A program made the translations under genes and the position numbers. Of a stretch of DNA of 64,000 nucleotides, positions 58,615 to 64,000 are shown one piece after another. How positions within the stretch are numbered: the first letter of the stretch is position 1; every line of letters starts with the position of its first letter. Source of the stretch: Marinococcus luteus (GTDB lineage: Bacteria; Bacillota; Bacilli; Bacillales; Marinococcaceae); contig NZ_FNNC01000001.1 of assembly GCF_900106595.1 (NCBI RefSeq), positions 310,001 through 374,000 of the forward strand. Reading direction: 5' to 3'. Below the pieces are notes generated by a model. It searched no databases. It saw only the letters and a program-made list of their open reading frames with translations, and was not told the origin of the DNA.

Positions 58615-58817
58615 TCCGTATTTTTCTTTTTTAATTGATGATCTATTATAATATAGACGAATATTCCTATTACTGCGGAGAACATGGGAACATTAGCAAG
58701 TTCTATATTAGAATTCGTCATATTGAATAGATATAACAAGGATAAAGCAATAGTTGCTACAGCATTGATCATCACCCATACCATCACAATATATTTTAGT
58801 ACTTTTAATAGCTTCAC
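58611..58817 (-). CDS. 68-residue two-span membrane protein
   Basis: MKLLKVLKYIVMVWVMINAV then ATIALSLLYLF is the first segment, a polar TNSNIELAN loop follows, and VPMFSAVIGIFVYIIIDH the second, ending in QLKKKNTE. A GTG start behind AAGGAGAAG. Family unknown; ribosome site and layout support it. Confidence 0.6.
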   Translation of the reverse strand: MKLLKVLKYIVMVWVMINAVATIALSLLYLFNMTNSNIELANVPMFSAVIGIFVYIIIDHQLKKKNTE

Positions 58818-58894
58818 TTTATCTTCTCCTTAATTATCCCTCTTTTTCTATGTTTCATTGCTCACAGAATCCCTTAGAGGTTCGGAGCGCCGAA

Positions 58895-59480
58895 CTATTC
58901 CGCGTCTCGCTTCCTTTTCGCATAAATGGTCGAACGGGGAACGCCCGTCACCTTCACAATATCGTTCACGCTCATCTTATTCGTGGCACGGTTTTCGAAT
59001 AGTTGAAGGGCCTGCTGAACAGCTTTATCCAATTGCCTGGGACGGCCCATGTGCTTCCCCTGCGCTTTCGCGCGTTCTCGTCCTTCTGTGGTGCGCTCCC
59101 GGATCAGATCGGCCTCAAACTGCGCAAAACTCCCCAGCACATTAAACAACAGCGTCTGCATGCTGTTGGTGTCCTCTCCGCATGAAACTCCATATTATCT
59201 TTCAAAAATAACACCGAGATACTTTCTGCAGCCAGTTCATGTACGATGTTGTTGAGGTCGATAATCGAACGGGCCAGGCGGTCAATTTTCGTCACCACTG
59301 GGTATCACCGGGGCGGGCGTACCGAATGGCCTCTCGCAGCTGCTCCCGTTCGGTGGTCGTTGTGCCTGCCACCTTTTCCGTAAAGATTCGATAGCAGCGG
59401 GCTTCTTCCAACAGCTGCTGCTGGGGACTGAAATCCTGGTGAAAGGTAAAAACGCGTCCGTAACCAATACGTTGAGTCAT
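58895..59480 (-). pseudogene. Serine recombinase (resolvase/invertase), broken by two frameshifts
   Basis: Three fragments in different frames line up in order. First MTQRIGYGRVFTFHQDFSPQ to ARPGDTQW (59480-59292), then VTKIDRLARSIIDLNNIVHE to NMEFHAERT (about 59298-59170), then MQTLLFNVLGSFAQFEADLI through GKHMGRPRQLDKAV to the stop at 58895. Joined, they give a typical 180-190 residue resolvase with C-terminal HTH (VNDIVKVTGVPRSTIYAKRK). The catalytic serine of the usual Y-x-R-V-S-T motif is phenylalanine here (YGRVFT). AGGAGAAAG lies before the ATG. A dead recombinase, most likely left from a transposon or plasmid. Confidence 0.88.
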
Positions 59481-59557
59481 AGGTCTTTCTCCTAAGTGTC
59501 TAAAAGTTAAGGATTTTAAACAAAATTAAATTTAATGTTTTAATTATCTAAAAACTG

Positions 59558-59614
59558 TTGACGACTATTCAAAAAGTTGTATACTTGTATTACAACTTTT
59601 TGATAACGCTTACA
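59558..59614 (+). promoter_or_regulatory. Promoter of the ESS-GntR operon with operator and cre-like site
   Basis: TTGACG (59558-59563), 16 bp, TATACT (59580-59585). The inverted repeat AAAAAGTTGTA (59571-59581)/TACAACTTTTT (59591-59601) overlaps the -10 box and is a good candidate for the GntR protein of the operon. TGATAACGCTTACA (59601-59614) matches the cre consensus with one mismatch. Confidence 0.7.
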
Positions 59615-59629
59615 TAAGGAGGGCTTTTA

Positions 59630-61006
59630 TTGACGGTTTTTGATTTGACTATTGATGTAGGGTTAATTTCATTATTGCTATTGCTTGGTGTCATATTACG
59701 CGCGAAAGTTCGGTTTATTCAAAGGTTCTTTATTCCTGCAAGTATGATAGCTGGGTTCCTGGCATTAGGCCTGGGCCCTAATGGATTGCAGATACTGCCA
59801 TTTTCCAGCGCTATTGCGGATTATCCTGCCATTTTGATCGCGGTGATCTTCGGATCTATTCCGATAGGAGCCGGCCAGGTGAACTGGAACCAGGCTTTTC
59901 AACGTGTTCGAAATATGTGGGCCTATTCCATGTTTTTGACTCTTCTCATGTGGGGAGGAGGCGCATTCATTACATTGATTCTGATTCTGCAATTCTGGGA
60001 CATACCAGCGGGATTCGGACTGGTGCTGGGCGCAGGGTTCCTAGGCGGACACGGGACGGCCGCGGCTATAGGCGAAGCTATGGGAAATATGGGATGGGAG
60101 GAAGCAAGTTCACTCGGATATACATCTGCGACCGTTGGGCTTGTCTGTGCGATCGTAGGCGGATTGTTAATCACCAAACAGTTTGCTAGAAAAAACCAGA
60201 CCAACTTCATTTCCGATTTTGATGATTTGCCCCGTCAATTAAGAACAGGTCTTGTACAGCCTCATGAAAGGGAGTCGTCTGGAGACGATACGGTTTCTCC
60301 TAATACAGTGGATCCTTTATTCTTTCATTTGGCTATTATTGGTGTAGTCGTAGTCTTCAGTTATTTTCTGCAAAACAGCCTGCAGAGTGTCTTCCCTCAA
60401 ATTAGTGTGCCTTTACTGAGTATCTCGTTTATTGTTGGTTTGCTCATTCAATATGTGCTGAAAAAACTGAAGGCTAACGAATATGTGGACAAACGTGTTA
60501 TAGGTAGAATCAGTGGAACAGCTACTGATTTAACGGTAGCCTTTGGGATTGCTGCCATCAATCTCACAGTAGTCGCTGCCTACATGGGCCCTCTTATTAT
60601 TTTGTTTATATTTGGCATCCTCTGGGCTTACGCTATTTTTCACTTTATTGCTCCAAGAGTTTTTCACCAGCACTGGCTGGAGAATGGAATATTTGGATGG
60701 GGCTGGAGTACAGGAACGGTGGCCATGGGAATTGCTTTATTAAAAATTGTGGATCCAAAAACGGAAAGCACGACACTGGACGACTATGCTTTGGGATATA
60801 TAGGAATGGTACCAGTTGAGGTGGTCATTATTACTTTTGGTCCGTTACTGGTAATGTCAGGTTTGGGAGCGGTGTATGTTATCGCTCTACTAGGGAGCGC
60901 CGCTGCGTTATTTGTCATCGGCACGAAATTTAACTGGTTTGTTAACGCGGATACGGTCAAAGCCAGAAGAAAGATATCTTACGCTGATAAGGAGGGCAAA
61001 TATTGA
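59630..61006 (+). CDS. Sodium/glutamate symporter-like carrier (ESS/GltS superfamily)
   Basis: 458 residues, 10-12 membrane segments. FIPASMIAGFLALGLGPNGL, VLGAGFLGGHGTAAAIGEAM (the glycine-rich GxGxHGT motif of the family) and, in the second half, a similar region ENGIFGWGWSTGTVAMGIAL, which are the inverted-repeat re-entrant segments of sodium-coupled ESS carriers. A hydrophilic stretch of about 45 residues (190-235) separates the halves. A TTG start six bases after AGGAGGG. Leads a five-gene catabolic operon; the substrate is probably an organic anion, not necessarily glutamate. Confidence 0.85.
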   Translation: MTVFDLTIDVGLISLLLLLGVILRAKVRFIQRFFIPASMIAGFLALGLGPNGLQILPFSSAIADYPAILIAVIFGSIPIGAGQVNWNQAFQRVRNMWAYSMFLTLLMWGGGAFITLILILQFWDIPAGFGLVLGAGFLGGHGTAAAIGEAMGNMGWEEASSLGYTSATVGLVCAIVGGLLITKQFARKNQTNFISDFDDLPRQLRTGLVQPHERESSGDDTVSPNTVDPLFFHLAIIGVVVVFSYFLQNSLQSVFPQISVPLLSISFIVGLLIQYVLKKLKANEYVDKRVIGRISGTATDLTVAFGIAAINLTVVAAYMGPLIILFIFGILWAYAIFHFIAPRVFHQHWLENGIFGWGWSTGTVAMGIALLKIVDPKTESTTLDDYALGYIGMVPVEVVIITFGPLLVMSGLGAVYVIALLGSAAALFVIGTKFNWFVNADTVKARRKISYADKEGKY

Positions 61007-61725
61007 AAATCGAGAGAAAGAAAGTTTCTATGCAAGTATTTGATCACATTAAAAAAATGATCAAAGAAGAACAATTACGCCCAGGGGATCGTCTTCCTTC
61101 CGAGAGCCATTTCACAGAAATGTTTGGTGTGAGCCGCACTCCTGTACGGGAAGCACTAAGCGTTTTGGAAGCCAGTGGCTTAATAGCTTCCAAACAGGGG
61201 GGAGCGAGTATTATTCAGCCTACCTCTGTTTCCAACTTACTCGAAGAGACTCAGTACGAGTTTATTAACCCGGAAGATGTTATCAATTTGCTTGAGACAA
61301 GAATGATTGTTGAATCAGGGGCTGCGTACTATGCAGCGAAACGCAGAACAGCCAAAGAAGTACAAGATATTTACGAGGCTTTAAAACTTGTTTGTCTGGC
61401 GCAGCAACAGGAACAGATTGGCTATAAGGAAGATATTAACTTCCACCAGGCAATCGTTCGGGCCTCCCATAACCCTGTACTTATTCAGACGATGGAGAAC
61501 GTTTCATTTCTTTACGAAAAAGCGGTGAAATATTCTCTATCTCAAAACATCGGCTGGGAGGAAAAGCAGAATCAGATCATAGAAGAGCATGAAATGATTT
61601 TCCAGGCTATTGAAATGCAAAATCCGGATCAGGCACAGGAAGTAATGAATAAACACTTGGCTGGGGCAAAGGAAAAATTGATCGCCGCCTTACCATTACA
61701 ATTAACAAAGAGGAGTGAAAGCTAA
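61003..61725 (+). CDS. GntR family regulator, FadR/FCD type
   Basis: 240 residues. GntR winged helix: MQVFDHIKKMIKEEQLRPGD, RLPSESHFTEMFGVSRTPVREALSVL split over residues 9-60. The all-helical FCD effector domain follows with the metal ligands in DINFHQAIVRASHN, EEHEMIFQAIE and MNKHLAGA. Such regulators sense carboxylates or hydroxyacids. TTG start within ATTGA, overlapping the carrier stop. It likely binds the inverted repeat at 59571-59601 and is autoregulated. Confidence 0.93.
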   Translation: MKIERKKVSMQVFDHIKKMIKEEQLRPGDRLPSESHFTEMFGVSRTPVREALSVLEASGLIASKQGGASIIQPTSVSNLLEETQYEFINPEDVINLLETRMIVESGAAYYAAKRRTAKEVQDIYEALKLVCLAQQQEQIGYKEDINFHQAIVRASHNPVLIQTMENVSFLYEKAVKYSLSQNIGWEEKQNQIIEEHEMIFQAIEMQNPDQAQEVMNKHLAGAKEKLIAALPLQLTKRSES

Positions 61726-62648
61726 TGATAGAAAGAGAAATTTATTTTTATAGTGAAGGTTGTCGTTTAAAAGGAACACTGTATTTTCCGGAAGGTGCAA
61801 GCGCTGAGTTTCCGCGCCCGGCCATTATCCCGAATTCTGGATACCAGGGATTTAACGAATTTTATCCTAAAATGTTTGCTAAACAGCTGGTAGAAGCAGG
61901 ATATATTTGTCTCGGGTTTGATTACCGGGGGTTTGCAGATAGTGAAGGGGAAAAAGGAAAAGTGCTTATTGAACAGCAGGTAGAAGACATAAGAAATGCT
62001 ATCACGTTTCTCCAGCTTCAAGAAGAAGTGGACCATGAAAAGATCGGTTTAATTGGTTGGGGAATGGGGGCTGCAAATGTAGTTTTAGCCACGCAGGAAA
62101 ATGAAAATGTTTCTGCCGTGGCTTCACTGAATGGGTTCTACCATGGAGAGCGTTGGCTGAAAACGATACATTCTTACACAAACTGGAGAAAAATATTGGA
62201 AGAAGTAAAAGCCGATCGTATCCATCGGGTAGTGGAAGGAAAATCGCAGTTGGCAGACCCTTTCATTCATTATCCCTTAGACCCTGCGACCAGTGATTAT
62301 GTACAAAAAGAATTAAGCTCTGTCTATGGTTTCGGGCATCAGACTACCTTGCAGTTTACAGAATCCATCATCGGGCTGAATGCGGAAAAAGTGGTAGCAG
62401 ATCTTGCACCAACACCGTTGTTTATAGGCCACGGCGTAGACAACCTGCTACATCCTTATGAAGAAGCATTATCACTTTATGAGCACGCGCAATCGCCAAA
62501 AAAGCTCTATACGATTCAGGGGCAGCATAATGACTTTATGTTTAGCGATCATCCGGTGTTTCTTCAATTAATGCATGAACTAGTTCAATTCTTTCAACAG
62601 GCTTTTCACGAACAGGAAGCGCCTCTTTATGAGGAAAAGCTTTCATGA
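61725..62648 (+). CDS. Alpha/beta-hydrolase-fold protein lacking the nucleophile
   Basis: 307 residues with dienelactone-hydrolase-like order: EGCRLKGTLYFPEG, PNSGYQGFNEFYPKMFAKQL (oxyanion loop), CLGFDYRGFADSEGEKG, the elbow IGLIGWGMGAANVV, acid region GHGVDNLLHPYEEAL and histidine GQHNDFMFSDHP. In the elbow G-x-Nu-x-G the nucleophile position is glycine (G-W-G-M-G) instead of serine, cysteine or aspartate. It could be non-hydrolytic or use another mechanism. TAATG overlap with the GntR gene, GAGGAG ahead. A function in breakdown of the transported compound is inferred from the operon. Confidence 0.85.
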   Translation: MIEREIYFYSEGCRLKGTLYFPEGASAEFPRPAIIPNSGYQGFNEFYPKMFAKQLVEAGYICLGFDYRGFADSEGEKGKVLIEQQVEDIRNAITFLQLQEEVDHEKIGLIGWGMGAANVVLATQENENVSAVASLNGFYHGERWLKTIHSYTNWRKILEEVKADRIHRVVEGKSQLADPFIHYPLDPATSDYVQKELSSVYGFGHQTTLQFTESIIGLNAEKVVADLAPTPLFIGHGVDNLLHPYEEALSLYEHAQSPKKLYTIQGQHNDFMFSDHPVFLQLMHELVQFFQQAFHEQEAPLYEEKLS

Positions 62649-63556
62649 CAGTAAATCAAAAGCATCATCTGTTAGAAGGAGCTATGGAGCTGCATGCTCA
62701 TTCTTCACCCAGTATTTTTCCCCGAAGACAAAACGATTGGGAATTAATCGAAGACGTGGTAAAAGCGAACATGCACGGGATTGTACTAAAAGCGCATGAA
62801 GGAGAAACTTACAGCCGGGCAGCTCTGTTGAAAGAAAAATACCCTTCTATTGATATTACCGGTGGCCTCGTATGCAATCTGTATACCGGAGGGGTTAATT
62901 CGTTCGCCGTGGATATGGCTTTGCGTATGGGAGCCAGAATTATTTGGATGCCTACGATTTCGGCTGCCCAGCACCAAAAATATTTCGCCCGGCACCATAA
63001 GCCAAACATTTTTAACAGCGAAAAGGCCCTGGATGATTCTCACCACGGTTTATCAGTGATCAATCGTCAGGGGAGCGTGAAAGATGAAGTAAAGCAGGTA
63101 CTAGTGCTTATTGCAGAGCATGAGGCTGTGCTGGCCACAGGGCATTTGCACAGCAATGAAGTACTGCCGTTAATCGAAGAAGCAAAAAGACAGGGCATCG
63201 AGCGTTTATTAATCCAGCATGTCGATTTAGGCATATCCCCTTACACGCTGGAGGAGCAAAAGCATTTGGCTGGCTTGGGCTGTCTCCTGGAAAAATGCTA
63301 TCTGGCGTGCAGTGAAGATTTCCATGATATTACTATTCAAGATATGGCTGCCTCCATTCAGCAGATTGGAGCAGAGCATTGTGCCCTGGTCACAGATTAC
63401 GGCCAGGCTCATCATATACCTGTGGTAGATGCTTTGGGTCGTTTCATCGAACAATTAATGGAAGCAGGAATGACTGAAACGGAAATAATTTCAATGGTTC
63501 AAACCAACCCTAAAGCTCTTATCAGCTATGGAAGGGAGCGCATACATGGAAGCTAA
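62645..63556 (+). CDS. DUF6282 family protein, amidohydrolase-like
   Basis: 303 residues, TIM-barrel metal-hydrolase pattern. MELHAHSSPSIFPRRQNDWE has the first metal HxH, followed by IVLKAHEGETYSRA (lysine/histidine), GARIIWMPTISAAQHQ, LATGHLHSNEV, LLIQHVDL and VTDYGQAHHIP (aspartate). DUF6282 proteins carry these signatures but have no established reaction known to me. ATGA overlap with the preceding gene; the next gene overlaps its end by 11 bases. Likely a hydrolase or lyase in the same pathway as the carrier and FAD oxidase. Confidence 0.88.
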   Translation: MTVNQKHHLLEGAMELHAHSSPSIFPRRQNDWELIEDVVKANMHGIVLKAHEGETYSRAALLKEKYPSIDITGGLVCNLYTGGVNSFAVDMALRMGARIIWMPTISAAQHQKYFARHHKPNIFNSEKALDDSHHGLSVINRQGSVKDEVKQVLVLIAEHEAVLATGHLHSNEVLPLIEEAKRQGIERLLIQHVDLGISPYTLEEQKHLAGLGCLLEKCYLACSEDFHDITIQDMAASIQQIGAEHCALVTDYGQAHHIPVVDALGRFIEQLMEAGMTETEIISMVQTNPKALISYGRERIHGS

Positions 63557-64000
63557 GTGGATAGACGATTTAAAAAAAACATTAGGAAAAGACCACGTGC
63601 ATACGGCCGTGGTGGATCGCCACAGTTACAGCTATGATGGATCTTTTGGGGAATATTTGCCCGAAGCTGTTGTGCAGGTGACTTCTGCCAGCCAAGTAAG
63701 TGGTGTCATGAAAATTGCTAATCACTACCGTGTACCTGTCACGCCACGAGGGCAGGGGACTTGCTTAAGCGGAGGACCCCTTCCTGTCCACGGGGGTATT
63801 GTGTTGGATACAAGTCAATGGCCTGCAAGCATCGAAGTATACGCAGACGATTTGATTGCGGAGGTATCCCCAGGGACCCTCACCTCAGCGATCCATCGGG
63901 AGGTGGAAGCTTACGGCCTGATGTATCCGCCAGATCCCAGCAGTGCGCATGTTTCGACTATAGGAGGAAATTTGGCGGAAAACTCCGGAGGTCCACGCGG
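63546..64000 (+). CDS. FAD-binding oxidase, GlcD type (runs off the right edge)
   Basis: First 151 codons: MEAKWIDDLKKTLGKDHVHT, then YDGSFGEYLPEAVVQVTSAS, VTPRGQGTCLSGGPLPVHGG and YPPDPSSAHVSTIGGNLAEN. This is the FAD-binding PCMH domain (PF01565) of GlcD/D-lactate dehydrogenase/2-hydroxyglutarate dehydrogenase relatives, which oxidise D-2-hydroxy acids. The P-R-G-x-G-T and G-G-N-x-A-E-N-S-G-G-P motifs bind FAD. ATG 63546 lies inside the DUF6282 gene behind GAAGGGAG. The stop and C-terminal FAD-oxidase domain are outside the window. Confidence 0.93.
   Translation, partial: MEAKWIDDLKKTLGKDHVHTAVVDRHSYSYDGSFGEYLPEAVVQVTSASQVSGVMKIANHYRVPVTPRGQGTCLSGGPLPVHGGIVLDTSQWPASIEVYADDLIAEVSPGTLTSAIHREVEAYGLMYPPDPSSAHVSTIGGNLAENSGGPR

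Noticed and set aside
1-64000. CRISPR arrays, tRNA or rRNA genes, complete insertion sequences or prophage
   Set aside because: No spaced direct repeat arrays, no cloverleaf or rRNA segments, no intact transposase and no phage structural genes were seen.

Overview
The window looks like chromosomal DNA of a low-GC Gram-positive bacterium (Bacillota, Bacillaceae in the broad sense). AGGAGG-type ribosome sites and frequent TTG/GTG starts are the rule. There are cre (CcpA) and BirA operator sequences, PTS sugar operons, an LCP cell-wall protein and a Bacillus-style fad operon. The many acidic proteins and four universal stress protein genes would fit a halophilic or alkaliphilic relative, but that part is a guess. 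Two genes run off the edges: malate:quinone oxidoreductase (left, minus strand) and a GlcD-type FAD oxidase (right, plus strand).

Layout. 1-9 kb: mqo, a TetR/MFS efflux pair with a perfect 16-bp operator, an Asp-box beta-propeller, an LCP plus GT2 cell-surface polysaccharide pair, and stress-type membrane proteins. 9-22 kb: an alpha-carbonic anhydrase with a disturbed start, DUF4260, a NUDIX hydrolase, a three-gene unit led by a tandem winged-helix protein, an SDR, an ArsR regulator that appears to be leaderless, an MFS pump, a quinone-oxidoreductase-like enzyme, Usp genes and unknowns. 22-25 kb: remains of a MocR-type gene, then a GC-rich pair of CNNM/CBS membrane proteins preceded by a coupled 50-codon ORF. 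25-34 kb: a homocysteine methyltransferase, a lipoprotein, bioYB under a BirA operator, a dehalogenase-like hydrolase and Usp genes. Two remnants of the 3' end of the homocysteine methyltransferase gene are scattered here.

34-44 kb holds two PTS operons. The first is divergent from a DeoR regulator and encodes an RPE-like epimerase, a SIS hexuloisomerase, an MtlD-like dehydrogenase, IIA and IICB. The sugar-alcohol specificity is not obvious, and this gene set is larger than mannitol alone needs. The second is a sucrose operon (LacI regulator, EIIBC, sucrose-6-phosphate hydrolase) with two identical palindromic operators 53 bp apart. 44-47 kb: a membrane diguanylate cyclase coupled to a small upstream ORF, and small membrane proteins. 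47.7-55.7 kb: a five-gene beta-oxidation operon (CoA-transferase, acyl-CoA ligase, acyl-CoA dehydrogenase, FadN, FadA) with cre sites over the promoter and inside the operon.

55.7-59.5 kb is a patchy region of small membrane proteins, a YefM/YoeB toxin-antitoxin module and a broken serine recombinase. From 59.6 kb to the edge runs a tightly overlapping catabolic operon: an ESS/GltS-type carrier, a FadR-type GntR regulator, an alpha/beta-hydrolase-fold protein without the nucleophile, a DUF6282 metal-hydrolase-like protein and a GlcD-type oxidase. This operon and the 35-39 kb hexitol-type operon are the best candidates for undescribed metabolism. Three apparent homopolymer or short frameshifts (9.3, 14.0 and 47.3 kb) suggest either assembly errors or real gene decay.
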